Virus record (IMG/VR): IMGVR_UViG_3300032323_000739
Coordinates: 1-64,000 of that record
Reading direction: 5' to 3' (one strand)
DNA length: 64,000 nucleotides
Origin: a virus
Shown here: piece after piece, positions 29,072 through 37,734 of the stretch
Numbering within the stretch: the stretch's first letter is position 1
Layout: every line of letters starts with the position of its first letter
Translations under genes and position numbers: made by a program
The notes under the pieces: model-generated
Databases searched by the model: none
Told to the model about the DNA's origin: nothing
What the model saw: only the letters and a program-made list of their open reading frames with translations

Positions 29072-30583
29072 ATGTCATACGTAATTAATAAATTTAATGG
29101 AACAGCGATTACAACCATAGAAGATGGTACAGTAGATCAAACGCTAGACATTAAACTTATCGGTAAAAACTATGCTGGATACGGTGAAATCCAGAACGAA
29201 AATTTCTTGCATATGTTGGAAAATTTTGCCAACAATGCTCCTCCCCCTAATGCTATTGCAGGGCAGATTTGGTTTGATTCAACCACTAAAAAATTAAAGT
29301 TTTTTACAGGTGATACCCCAGGTGGTGTTAAATTATTTAAAACAGCAGGCGGTGTTGAATATAGCGCCAACGAACCCTCTAGTGCTACAGAAGGCGATTT
29401 ATGGTTAGATACTTCTGTAAACCAACTTAAAGTTAGAATTGCCGGAAGTCAGTGGTTATCAGTTGGTCCACAAAGTGCAGGAACAGGTACAACACAGTTA
29501 GTATCTCGTCAAGTTAAAGCCACTGACGATAGTTTAAAATCTATTATTGCTGCCACAGTTAACAATGAAGTTGTTTATGTAATCTCTAAAGATTTTGACT
29601 TTACTTTAAAAACAGGTGACTTAGCCAACAATGGCTTAGATGGTTCGGGATTTACTTTAATTAAGAAAGGTATTACATTAGCCTACAGCGACTCTAATGG
29701 TAAATCTACACAGAGTCACAGATTCTGGGGTACAGCATCTGCGGCTACAGGACTTGTTGATAGTTTAGGAAACTTTGTACCGGCCAGTGCCTTTGTGCAA
29801 AGCGGTAGTTCAACATTTACAGCCATAGTTCGTTTTGCAGATGTAGGTTATACAGTAGGCGACAGCAACGACCTAGCAGTGTTTATTGAATCAGGTGTTG
29901 AACCAATAATTCAAAATACATCAGGACCTAAAATTATATTCCGAGTACAAGACGGCGCTACTACTCAAAACGTAGTTTCTATTAATGCTAATCGACTTGA
30001 GCCAGGATCAGATAACACGTATAGTCTGGGTACTTCTAGTAAAAAATGGAGTAACGTCTACGCTACAACTTTTACAGGTACTGCTACTCAAGCAGATACA
30101 TTGTTAGTAGGAAGCTCATACAGAGTAGCATCAACAGCAGCCACAGCAGACACTATTGCGTGTCGTGATGCCGCAGGTAATATGACAGCCGCGGTATTTA
30201 ACGGTACTGCAACATCAGCACGTTACGCTGACCTAGCAGAAAAATATTTGGCAGATGCTGAATATGAGCCAGGTACAGTTGTTGCTGTTGGCGGCGAAGC
30301 AGAAGTTACAGCAGTAAAATTTGGTGACCGCGCTATCGGTGTTGTTTCTACTGCACCTGCTTATATGATGAACAGCGAATTAGAAGGTGGCACTTATGTA
30401 GCTCTAAAAGGTCGTGTACCATGTAAAGTAGTTGGTACAGTTCGTAAAGGTGATCGGTTAGTAGCATCAAACAACGGATGTGCAATAGCAGCCAGTTTCC
30501 ATCAGCATCCTGATGTTTTTGGAATTGCTTTAGAAAATAACAGCGAAACTGGTGTCAAAACAGTAGAAGTTTTAGTGTTATAA
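29072..30583 (+). CDS. Tail fibre-like protein, third paralogue
   Basis: 503-residue structural protein with the same N-terminal module as the two preceding fibres (ENFLHMLENFANNAPPPNAI, then GQIWFDSTTKKLKFF). A shaft segment, SDNTYSLGTSSKKWSNVYAT near residue 313, is typical of phage fibres ending in an autoprocessing or capping domain. The last 125 residues begin SARYADLAEKYLADAEYEPG and are rich in glycine and valine (for example GDRAIGVVSTAPAYMMNSEL). Similar C-termini occur in marine phage structural proteins; whether this one self-cleaves cannot be told from sequence. It has its own late motif. Confidence 0.75.
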   Translation: MSYVINKFNGTAITTIEDGTVDQTLDIKLIGKNYAGYGEIQNENFLHMLENFANNAPPPNAIAGQIWFDSTTKKLKFFTGDTPGGVKLFKTAGGVEYSANEPSSATEGDLWLDTSVNQLKVRIAGSQWLSVGPQSAGTGTTQLVSRQVKATDDSLKSIIAATVNNEVVYVISKDFDFTLKTGDLANNGLDGSGFTLIKKGITLAYSDSNGKSTQSHRFWGTASAATGLVDSLGNFVPASAFVQSGSSTFTAIVRFADVGYTVGDSNDLAVFIESGVEPIIQNTSGPKIIFRVQDGATTQNVVSINANRLEPGSDNTYSLGTSSKKWSNVYATTFTGTATQADTLLVGSSYRVASTAATADTIACRDAAGNMTAAVFNGTATSARYADLAEKYLADAEYEPGTVVAVGGEAEVTAVKFGDRAIGVVSTAPAYMMNSELEGGTYVALKGRVPCKVVGTVRKGDRLVASNNGCAIAASFHQHPDVFGIALENNSETGVKTVEVLVL

Positions 30584-30586
30584 AGA
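30579..30586 (+). promoter_or_regulatory. Possible late promoter, TATAAAGA
   Basis: One mismatch from TATAAATA, spanning the stop of the third fibre gene and 30 bases before the ATG at 30617. A Shine-Dalgarno AAAGGAAAG follows at 30605-30613. The mismatch lowers confidence. Confidence 0.3.
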
Positions 30587-30616
30587 TAAGTAACATACAC
30601 GGATAAAGGAAAGATT

Positions 30617-31525
30617 ATGGCAGTCGGTGATTTAATTACAGCAACGAGATATAATAATTTACAAAGTCGTATTAACGTTATTATGGGCGTGGGCTCGGGT
30701 AATAGCGGATACGGACAAACTTTAGTTAGCGGACAAGTTATTGCAGGTAGTAACGTAGACTTAACTCGCGTATTGAACTTGCGTACAGACATGCTGAAAG
30801 CACGCCAACATCAAACCGGCGGTAACGAAGGACCTAGCCCAGGCACTGGAGCATTTCCGTTGGTTACAACTGCTGATCAAATTACAGATGCTTTTGCCGC
30901 AAACCTTGAAAGCCAAATGACTACTATTGAAAACAATAAATTAGCATTAGGACTAGTAGCAGGTAACTTTACCGATGTAACAGATGCATTAACTAGCCAA
31001 CGTACTGCTAGTTGGAATGGTCTATTAACACACAATCTTACAGTGGCATTTGGCAGCGATAATAATGCTCGTTATTTCTTTAACAGCGGCGGTGATATTC
31101 GTTTCCGTGTTACACTAACAGGCGGTACTAGCGACACAGGTGCTAACCAAATTTATACAGATTGGTTAAACATGTTTAACACCATGGGTACTATCATTAT
31201 GAATCATAATACTACTAGTAGAACTGGTACAGCAGGAACAACACAAAATATTGGTTTTTATGGTTTGACTGGTACTAACCAAGAAATTTTCCGTCGTGTA
31301 GGTTCGGGCAACTACGCTTCAAACACATACATTATTAATGCACGTAAGGATACTTCAGGTAACGTATTTTTTAACATCCAATTCAACGATAACAAAGGCG
31401 GTAATCCAAACTTTGACGAAGCCGTAACAGGTACGTTGACAAGCCGTGTGGATCATCGTCGTGCTACGGGCTCAAACGTATCAGTAGCCGCACCAACTTT
31501 GACAACAACTACAGCAATTACCTAA
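30617..31525 (+). CDS. Virion structural protein, 302 aa
   Basis: Last gene of the late virion module. The N-terminus (MAVGDLITATRYNNLQSRIN) is a motif found at the start of several structural proteins of marine T4-like phages. The body is rich in glycine, threonine and asparagine with probable beta-strands (for example YFFNSGGDIRFRVTLTGG near residue 155). No catalytic residues are seen. The strong terminator-like hairpin at 31544-31590 lies just after its stop, which fits its place at the end of the late unit. Exact location in the particle is unknown. Confidence 0.7.
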   Translation: MAVGDLITATRYNNLQSRINVIMGVGSGNSGYGQTLVSGQVIAGSNVDLTRVLNLRTDMLKARQHQTGGNEGPSPGTGAFPLVTTADQITDAFAANLESQMTTIENNKLALGLVAGNFTDVTDALTSQRTASWNGLLTHNLTVAFGSDNNARYFFNSGGDIRFRVTLTGGTSDTGANQIYTDWLNMFNTMGTIIMNHNTTSRTGTAGTTQNIGFYGLTGTNQEIFRRVGSGNYASNTYIINARKDTSGNVFFNIQFNDNKGGNPNFDEAVTGTLTSRVDHRRATGSNVSVAAPTLTTTTAIT

Positions 31526-31533
31526 TAAATTTC

Positions 31534-31562
31534 TTGACACTAGTCTCCTAGTACTATATAAT
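31534..31562 (+). promoter_or_regulatory. Consensus sigma-70 promoter for the biosynthetic island
   Basis: TTGACA (31534-31539) and TATAAT (31557-31562) are perfect matches to the -35 and -10 boxes with a 17-base spacer. The expected start of transcription is near 31569. It precedes a chain of more than twenty overlapping genes, none of which has an exact NATAAATA motif directly upstream. Confidence 0.85.
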
Positions 31563-31590
31563 ATACTAATATAGTCCTAGGAGATTTTTT
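31544..31590 (+). terminator. Long hairpin with U-tract overlapping the promoter
   Basis: TCTCCTAG (31544-31551) pairs with CTAGGAGA (31577-31584). Inside it, ACTATAT (31553-31559) pairs with ATATAGT (31569-31575), leaving one 1x1 mismatch and a nine-base loop. Six T follow (31585-31590), directly abutting the ATG at 31591. In RNA arriving from the late genes this has the form of an intrinsic terminator and would also bury the Shine-Dalgarno AGGAGA (31579-31584). RNA started at the internal promoter lacks the 5' arm. Confidence 0.65.
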
Positions 31591-31938
31591 ATGGATGAAC
31601 GATTATCCAAAGCATTAGAATTTGCCAATTATTCGGTGACGCTGGCCAATCAACGTCGAGCTCTAAAAGAAAAATATCTAGCAGATGTTATCCACTATCA
31701 TAACGGAGGATGCTTTGCTATTACAAAAGAATTAATTAATTTTGTCAAATTACAAATCGATACAGGTAATGACACTGGTGTTGTTCTCATTGACGACAAC
31801 GATATTCCAGTAGAAATTGCCAATATGGACGAATTTTTTGATACGATTCTTAACAAATATTTTACAGCCAGTAATGAATATTATACTGAGTATCAAAAAC
31901 TGCGTAAAAATCGCACAGTGGAAGGTTTAACACAATGA
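31591..31938 (+). CDS. Conserved hypothetical protein, 115 aa
   Basis: First gene of the biosynthetic island. The sequence is mostly helical in appearance (LSKALEFANYSVTLANQRRA near residue 5) with an acidic middle (VVLIDDNDIPVEIANMDEF) and a charged C-terminus; no known motif is recognised. It has an AGGAGA Shine-Dalgarno six bases upstream, placed in the 3' arm of the hairpin. Its stop overlaps the next start (ATGA at 31935-31938), so it may set translation of the following glycosyltransferase-like gene. Confidence 0.7.
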   Translation: MDERLSKALEFANYSVTLANQRRALKEKYLADVIHYHNGGCFAITKELINFVKLQIDTGNDTGVVLIDDNDIPVEIANMDEFFDTILNKYFTASNEYYTEYQKLRKNRTVEGLTQ

Positions 31939-32816
31939 CCCGTGGCTGTTTAATCTATGCCTTTAACAACGAAGAAATAGATTATATCACTATTGCTCGA
32001 GAAGCCGCACGTCGAGTTAAACTTTACTTAGAGGTGCCCGTTTGCTTGATTACAGATTCTGTGGAACAAGCACAAAAGGTAGATCCCGACAACAAATATT
32101 TTGATACAATTATTGATGTTTGGAAAGACACCCAACTAAAACCTACAGCAGAATTATTAAACACTAGAAATGTTCGTCAATATTCAGACGGCAGTGTTAC
32201 ACAAAAGAAAGCCAATTTTAAAAATAGTCTCCGAACAAAAACTTATGAATTAACACCTTATGATGAAACATTAGTAATAGACAGTGATTACTTTTTAGCC
32301 AATGGTTTGTTAAAAAATTGTTGGGATCAAGAGAAAGATTTTTTAATTTATAAAGAAGGGTATGACATATCTGGATATAGAATCCACCCGGAGTTTGATC
32401 GTGTTAGCGACTATACAGTAGATTTTTATTGGGCTACAGCGTTCTGGTTTAGAAAATCATCAATGACTAAAACTTTTTTTAATCTAGTAGATCACATCCG
32501 TGACAACTGGGATTACTATAAGTTAGTTTATCAATTTGCCAGTCATATGTACCGTAATGATCACGCCTTTAGTATTGCAATTCATATTATGAACGGTTAT
32601 ACAGGCTTGCCTTGGGAAGGAAAAATGCCAGGTCGTATGCTTTATACACTAGACAAAGATGTACTAGTAGATATGGATGATCGAGGATTTAGAGTATTAT
32701 TAGAAAAACAAAACAGACATGGTGAGTATACTTTAACAAAAACTCAGGATGTTAGTATACATCTTATGAATAAGTTTAGCATACACAGAGTTCTCAAGGA
32801 GATTGCTGATGTCTAA
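31935..32816 (+). CDS. Glycosyltransferase-like protein (GT-A type, DxD)
   Basis: Probable sugar transferase of 293 residues. The motif TLVIDSDYF has D116-S117-D118 as the expected nucleotide-sugar/metal-binding DxD after a strand. The region before it (YELTPYDETL) resembles the alignment around DxD in GT8- and GT32-like enzymes. Upstream, LYLEVPVCLITDSVEQAQKV looks like the first Rossmann-like unit of a GT-A fold. The next gene has the same layout (ASPYDQTIVLDTDM), so the two are probably related. No membrane segment is seen, indicating a cytosolic enzyme. Donor and acceptor are unknown. Confidence 0.65.
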   Translation: MTRGCLIYAFNNEEIDYITIAREAARRVKLYLEVPVCLITDSVEQAQKVDPDNKYFDTIIDVWKDTQLKPTAELLNTRNVRQYSDGSVTQKKANFKNSLRTKTYELTPYDETLVIDSDYFLANGLLKNCWDQEKDFLIYKEGYDISGYRIHPEFDRVSDYTVDFYWATAFWFRKSSMTKTFFNLVDHIRDNWDYYKLVYQFASHMYRNDHAFSIAIHIMNGYTGLPWEGKMPGRMLYTLDKDVLVDMDDRGFRVLLEKQNRHGEYTLTKTQDVSIHLMNKFSIHRVLKEIADV

Positions 32817-33657
32817 AGGTTTTATTGTATTAGCACAAAATACAGACACAATAGACTATGTTCGACAGGCTTATGCTCTTGCGTTAAGCATTAAACATAG
32901 TCAGCAGACAATAAACAATATATCTATCATTACTAATGATATTATACCCGAACAATATAAATTTGTGTTTGATCAAATTATTAAAATCCCATGGGGTGAT
33001 TCTAGCGCCAACAGTAGATTTAAAGTAGAAAATCGTTGGAAAATATATCATGCTAGTCCATATGATCAGACCATTGTGCTTGATACTGATATGTTAGTGT
33101 TGGATGATATTTCTAGTTACTGGTCTACCTTTGAAAATTATGAAGTTTATTATACAAGTAAAGTCTTAGATTATCGAAACAAAATTATTTCCAGTAATTA
33201 TTATAGAAAAGCGTTTACTGCTAATAACCTACCAAATTTTTACTCTGGGTTACACTATTTTAAAAAATCTGAGTTTGCCAAAGAATTCTATAGTTGGGTA
33301 GAGTTAATTACAAACAACTGGGAATTATTTTATGGCAAATATGTCAGCGAACATTATCCAGAAAGGCCCAGTATGGATATTAGTGCGGCCTTAGCAGGAA
33401 AAATTATGCAAGTGACAGAAAAGATTACTAATTCTAAATACGACCCTGTAACCTTTACACACATGAAAAGTCGAATACAAGGTTGGGCTGACCCAGGGGA
33501 TAGTTGGATGAATAGTGTTGCTGTATATTTTGATCACGAGTGCCAGTTAAAAATTGGTAATTTTCAACAGCAGGGAGTGTTCCATTACACTGAAAAAGAG
33601 TTTCTTACTGATGTAATAATTAACAAATTGGAGTCAGCATGCCTGGCAATGAATTAA
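32809..33657 (+). CDS. Glycosyltransferase-like protein (GT-A type, DxD)
   Basis: Second probable GT-A sugar transferase, 282 residues. SPYDQTIVLDTDMLVLDDIS contains D92-T93-D94 at the position of the DxD metal-binding motif. NLPNFYSGLHYFKKSEFAKE (about residues 140-160) fits the acceptor-side segment of GT8-like enzymes. The ATG at 32809 is preferred over an in-frame TTG at 32803 because AAGGAGA (32796-32802) is then spaced six bases away. It overlaps the preceding gene by eight bases and the next by 19, as expected for coupled genes. Confidence 0.65.
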   Translation: MSKGFIVLAQNTDTIDYVRQAYALALSIKHSQQTINNISIITNDIIPEQYKFVFDQIIKIPWGDSSANSRFKVENRWKIYHASPYDQTIVLDTDMLVLDDISSYWSTFENYEVYYTSKVLDYRNKIISSNYYRKAFTANNLPNFYSGLHYFKKSEFAKEFYSWVELITNNWELFYGKYVSEHYPERPSMDISAALAGKIMQVTEKITNSKYDPVTFTHMKSRIQGWADPGDSWMNSVAVYFDHECQLKIGNFQQQGVFHYTEKEFLTDVIINKLESACLAMN

Positions 33658-34250
33658 CTCAAGAAGAATTAGATGCTATACTAGCACAGTCGGCATGGAA
33701 ACCAGCAGACCCGCTAGTGTATTTTAATCCGGATACCGGAGAACTTCGTATGATTACTGGAGAGCAACAGGGCGATGATCCGTATTTTATACGTGTTAAT
33801 CCTGCTGAGATTGACGATCTTGTAAAAAACAAAACATCCCCTGCAGACTATCGTGTAGTTATGGATTTTAAAACTAATGAATATATTCTACAAAATATTT
33901 TAGATGGAGACATTCGTAGTTTTAATTGGAATGAAGAAGTATATCAACTACCTAAACACGGAGAGGGTAGTATTACATTAGTTCAAAATATTAAAGATAA
34001 AACTTGGACTCTTAAAATAACAGACAACGTTAGAGACTCGCTGTCTAAACAGGCAGTACACGCTAAAAGCAGTCTTGCTTTTTACGCTACTAAGCGGGAT
34101 GATGTTAACGTGTTATATGGGATATTAAAGTTTAGGATGATAGATATTACTACTACAGGTGAATTTACTATAAAAGATAGTTCTGCAGAACAGGAATGCA
34201 GTGTATTTTGCCGTAGAGTATTTGATAGTTATAGGCATGTAGAACAATGA
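33639..34250 (+). CDS. Hypothetical protein, 203 aa
   Basis: Not recognised. The N-terminal segment NELTQEELDAILAQSAWKPA looks helical. It is followed by beta-like stretches (ADPLVYFNPDTGELRMITGE, then YRVVMDFKTNEYILQNILDG) and a C-terminal part with three cysteines (EQECSVFCRRVFDSYRHVEQ has two). No catalytic or transmembrane pattern is evident. The gene overlaps both neighbours (19 bases upstream; ATGA at 34247-34250 downstream) inside the glycosyltransferase series, so a helper role in that pathway is possible but unproven. Confidence 0.6.
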   Translation: MPGNELTQEELDAILAQSAWKPADPLVYFNPDTGELRMITGEQQGDDPYFIRVNPAEIDDLVKNKTSPADYRVVMDFKTNEYILQNILDGDIRSFNWNEEVYQLPKHGEGSITLVQNIKDKTWTLKITDNVRDSLSKQAVHAKSSLAFYATKRDDVNVLYGILKFRMIDITTTGEFTIKDSSAEQECSVFCRRVFDSYRHVEQ

Positions 34251-35143
34251 AAATAAGAATAGCAGAACAAGATATCATTTATCTCAGTTACGATGAACCC
34301 AATGCTGAGAAGAATTATGCAGATTTATTACACAAAGTACCTTGGGCTAAACGTGTACATGGAGTTAAAGGCAGCGATGCCGCACACAAAGCCTGTGCCG
34401 CATTAAGCGACACAGAATATTTTGTCACAGTTGACGGTGACAATGTTATTGATTCTGAATTTATTAACGTAGAAATCGATTTAGATGAATTAGGGCTTGA
34501 TGAAAGTTATGTATTCAGTTGGTGCGGTAAAGTTAACGTTAACGGATTAATGTATGGCAACGGCGGCCTTAAGTTATGGACTCGTAAATTTGTTAACAAC
34601 ATGCGTACACATGAAAATTCTGACCCTGCTGATACTAAAGGTCTAGTAGAATTTTGTTTTGATGACAAATATTATCAATTCAATACTAATTATTCTACTA
34701 GCGTTATTAATGGCAGTGCTTTCCAAGCCTTCCGTGCAGGATTTCGAGAAGGCGTAAAGATGAGTTTAAATCAAGGAGCCAAAGTTAGTAACATTAAAGA
34801 CGTGTGGTGGCAAAATTATCAACGTCTTTTAATCTGGTCTACGGTTGGCAGTGATGTGGAATATGGAGATTGGGCTATATATGGTGCTCGAGAAGGTTGC
34901 TACTTGACTAATTGTACAGACTGGGACTATGCCAATGTTCGTGATTTTGAATACCTTACAGAACAGTGGAAAGAAAAATACAGTAAAATTACTGAGGAAA
35001 TGTTACCATATGAAATTACAGGACTTGGTGTAACACTAAAAGAAGAATTAGGTTTAGAAATAGCAGACCTAGATAAACATGGCAGTAAATTTTTTAGAAC
35101 AGTATATCAAAATACTCCAAGAATAATTGGAAGAAAACTATGA
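34247..35143 (+). CDS. Glycosyltransferase-like protein, paralogue of 45718-46413
   Basis: 298-residue protein that pairs clearly with the product of 45718-46413. Both have a Y-x-EPNAE start (YDEPNAEKNYADLL here), a KRV segment, a VDGD motif (D63-G64-D65), then YGNGGLKLWTRKFV against YGYGGVKLLPRKL, and AFRAGFREGVKMS against AFRECVKLA. The VDGD element fits a DxD-type nucleotide-sugar site, and the whole resembles a short GT-A fold. The C-terminus here is longer (about 60 more residues). Inferred function: transfer of a sugar in the island's glycan pathway. Confidence 0.6.
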   Translation: MKIRIAEQDIIYLSYDEPNAEKNYADLLHKVPWAKRVHGVKGSDAAHKACAALSDTEYFVTVDGDNVIDSEFINVEIDLDELGLDESYVFSWCGKVNVNGLMYGNGGLKLWTRKFVNNMRTHENSDPADTKGLVEFCFDDKYYQFNTNYSTSVINGSAFQAFRAGFREGVKMSLNQGAKVSNIKDVWWQNYQRLLIWSTVGSDVEYGDWAIYGAREGCYLTNCTDWDYANVRDFEYLTEQWKEKYSKITEEMLPYEITGLGVTLKEELGLEIADLDKHGSKFFRTVYQNTPRIIGRKL

Positions 35144-36555
35144 TCACTAGCAAGTTAGAATATTGGCCTAAGATTAAAGATCAACTAGATCAAGTAGGAC
35201 CTGGATTTTGTTTGGCAAAATGGAATCAAGTAACAATTCATCTAGCCACAGGTCATACACATAGTTGTCATCATCCTAACACACATAAGATTCCTCTGCA
35301 AGAAATTGCCGCGGACCCTAGTGCATTACATAATACTCTATTCAAGAAACAACAACGCCAACGTATGTTAGACGGTGAACGTCCAGAAGAATGTAGTTAT
35401 TGCTGGAATGTTGAGGATAATGTTAAAGAAGCACATATATTCAGTGACCGTGTACAAAAAAGTGCAGAATCTTGGAGTCAGAATTTTGAAGAAGTGCTGG
35501 CTGCTGGCGCAGAAAATTTTAATCCTACCTATGTTGAAGTTAGTTTTAGTAATGTTTGCAATTTTAAATGTTCGTATTGTTCACCAGAAGTATCTAGCAA
35601 ATGGATGGAGGAGATAGAACAATATGGGGCTTATCCAACTAGCAACAAATTTAATAATATCGAATGGTTAAAAAGCATTGACAAAATGCCTATACCTAAC
35701 AAAGACTATAATCCTTATGTTAATGCGTTTTGGCACTGGTGGCCCGAGTTATATAAGACTCTAAAAGTGTTCCGTATTACTGGCGGCGAACCTTTATTAA
35801 GCAAAGATACGTTTAAAGTTTTAGATCATATCATAGAAAACCCTCGTCCTGAACTTGAACTAATGATTAACAGTAATCTCTGCATACCGGATGAATTGTT
35901 TAATAAGTTTGTAGAAAAGATGAAACGTATTCAAGGCGAAGGCATGATCAAAGACTTTACCTTGTTTACTAGTTGCGAAGCACACGGCGAGCGAGCAGAA
36001 TATATTCGCAACGGTTTAAATTATAACAAATGGTTAGATAATTGTTATACGTACTTGGACAAAGTACCAAATGGTCGTTTAGGTATAATGAGCACCTATA
36101 ATATTTTAAGTGTTACAAGTTACATGCCATTTATGAAAGACTTGTTAACACTAAACAAAACCTTTAATCATTATAAGGATAGAGTACATCCATTAATTTT
36201 TGATATTCCATACTTACGTTATCCAGAACATCTTAGTATGACTATCCTTACACCTGATTATCTTAAACAAGTCGAAGAACAAGTAACGTTTATGTATCAG
36301 AACCGTCAAACAGCAGATTGGCAACCTCTTGCTGGCAACGGTTTTTATGATTGGGAATGTAAAAAGTTAGAACGTGTTTATCATTTGCTAGAAAGCACTT
36401 TCAAAGTTGGCGAGCATCTACAACCAAGCACTGTAAATAAACGCAAAGATTTTGTACGTTTTGTTGACGAGCATGACCGTCGTCGTGGTACAAATTTCTT
36501 ACAAACCTTTCCAGAAATGGAAGAGTTCTACAACCTATGCAAGTCTTTAACATGA
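35140..36555 (+). CDS. Radical SAM protein, twitch-domain type
   Basis: Iron-sulfur enzyme expected to cleave S-adenosylmethionine and start radical chemistry. The 471-residue protein has the cluster motif CNFKCSYC with C140, C144 and C147. It has TGGEPLLSKDTFKVLDHI after it (GGEP at 215-218), the usual SAM-binding element. Residues 1-130 precede the core and contain CHHPNTHKIPLQEI and CSYCWNVEDN (C-x-x-C), which may bind an auxiliary cluster. The arrangement recalls phage radical SAM proteins with a twitch extension. Substrate unknown. Start overlaps the previous stop (ATGA at 35140). Confidence 0.8.
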   Translation: MITSKLEYWPKIKDQLDQVGPGFCLAKWNQVTIHLATGHTHSCHHPNTHKIPLQEIAADPSALHNTLFKKQQRQRMLDGERPEECSYCWNVEDNVKEAHIFSDRVQKSAESWSQNFEEVLAAGAENFNPTYVEVSFSNVCNFKCSYCSPEVSSKWMEEIEQYGAYPTSNKFNNIEWLKSIDKMPIPNKDYNPYVNAFWHWWPELYKTLKVFRITGGEPLLSKDTFKVLDHIIENPRPELELMINSNLCIPDELFNKFVEKMKRIQGEGMIKDFTLFTSCEAHGERAEYIRNGLNYNKWLDNCYTYLDKVPNGRLGIMSTYNILSVTSYMPFMKDLLTLNKTFNHYKDRVHPLIFDIPYLRYPEHLSMTILTPDYLKQVEEQVTFMYQNRQTADWQPLAGNGFYDWECKKLERVYHLLESTFKVGEHLQPSTVNKRKDFVRFVDEHDRRRGTNFLQTFPEMEEFYNLCKSLT

Positions 36556-36983
36556 AATATATTAGTCATAGAGGAAATTTAAAAGGTCCTGAACCTGAAT
36601 TAGAAAATGAGCCAGGGTACATTCAGGACGCTTTAGATGCTGGATTTGATGTAGAAGTTGATGTTTGGTATGTAGATGAAAAATTTATGCTAGGGCATGA
36701 CGCACCTATATATGATGTAACCAAAAACTTTTTATTAGATAGTAGACTTTGGTGTCATGCTAAAACTCCCGAAGCATTAACAGCCATGTTAACAGCCGGA
36801 ATTCATTGCTTTTGGCATGAAAATGATGAAAGAACTTTAACTAGTCAGGGATTTATATGGACATATCCACACAAAAAATTAGTTGATCGTTCAGTAGTTG
36901 TAATTTTAGACAAGGAATTAAATCATGAGTATGTCTCACGAGCAGTTGCAGTCTGCGGTGACTACGTTCAATCCTGGCGCTAA
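36552..36983 (+). CDS. Small glycerophosphodiester phosphodiesterase-like protein
   Basis: 143-residue protein starting MKYISHRGN, the HRG motif of the GDPD/PI-PLC-like TIM-barrel family, followed by ENEPGYIQDALDAGFDVEVD, where E and D are the usual metal ligands. FMLGHDAPIYDV (about 53-64) has the H-D pair of the family. Normal family members have 230 or more residues, so this is a short version that could lack part of the barrel. The ATG at 36552 is chosen over the one at 36537 because it overlaps the previous stop as ATGA. It overlaps the next gene by 59 bases. Confidence 0.65.
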   Translation: MKYISHRGNLKGPEPELENEPGYIQDALDAGFDVEVDVWYVDEKFMLGHDAPIYDVTKNFLLDSRLWCHAKTPEALTAMLTAGIHCFWHENDERTLTSQGFIWTYPHKKLVDRSVVVILDKELNHEYVSRAVAVCGDYVQSWR

Positions 36984-37734
36984 TAAAATTGCTATCTGTT
37001 TTAGTGGACAAATTCGCACATGGCGTCGATGCATAGACACATGGATTCATCTTTTAGAACATAATGGTTCTAGAGATAACATAGATGTTTTTTGTCATTT
37101 TTGGGATTTTAATACGGTACCAAACTCTGTGCCAGATCATCCTAAAGTATCTGCCAAGGTGGATACTGAAGAAATAAAAGAACTAATAGACATTTTAAAA
37201 CCTAAAAAATATATAATTGATTTTGCGCGAGAGTTCCCACTGTTTGATAAAAATCAAGCAATTACACACGGACCGTTTGTTAGTCAATTTTACGGAATCA
37301 TGAAAGCGGCAAATTTAAAACGTCAGTATGAGATTGAAAATCGCATGATGTATAAAGGTGTAGTACGTGCAAGGTATGACGCATACTATACTCACAATGT
37401 AACTGAGTTTTATAAAAATATTGCTCCTAATACTATGCACGGGTTTCATATGGGATGGAATCCTGATAACTTTAGAGGGCGTATGGGAGATATTTTTTGG
37501 ATTGCAGACAGTGACACTTATGATCTTATAGCAGACTACTATATCAATCTAGGCTACATGAATAAGAAATGGTTCACTGCTGATCAAACAGATGCCACTC
37601 CGGAATGGGTATTTTTTCATTACATTAAAAAGAATAATATCGATATACAAAATAATCATTGGGATATTAAACTAATGAGAGAAAACGCAGAACTTAGTTT
37701 TGCCAAGAAGGAGGGCGGCTTTGAAGTCTGGTAA
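36925..37734 (+). CDS. Putative glycosyltransferase-like protein (paralogue of next gene)
   Basis: 269 residues; paralogue of the product of 37721-38455. Shared pattern: KIAICFSGQIRTWRRC near residue 20; IDVFCHFWDFNTV near 52; LKRQYEIENRMMYKGVVRAR near 130; then a Y-D pair. This I-C-x-S-G-x-x-R plus R-x-R-[YF]-D arrangement is seen in viral and bacterial glycan-cluster proteins that I take to be glycosyltransferases, though I cannot name the family with certainty. A Shine-Dalgarno AAGGA at 36912-36916 supports the start inside the previous gene. No signal peptide or membrane helix. Confidence 0.5.
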   Translation: MSMSHEQLQSAVTTFNPGANKIAICFSGQIRTWRRCIDTWIHLLEHNGSRDNIDVFCHFWDFNTVPNSVPDHPKVSAKVDTEEIKELIDILKPKKYIIDFAREFPLFDKNQAITHGPFVSQFYGIMKAANLKRQYEIENRMMYKGVVRARYDAYYTHNVTEFYKNIAPNTMHGFHMGWNPDNFRGRMGDIFWIADSDTYDLIADYYINLGYMNKKWFTADQTDATPEWVFFHYIKKNNIDIQNNHWDIKLMRENAELSFAKKEGGFEVW

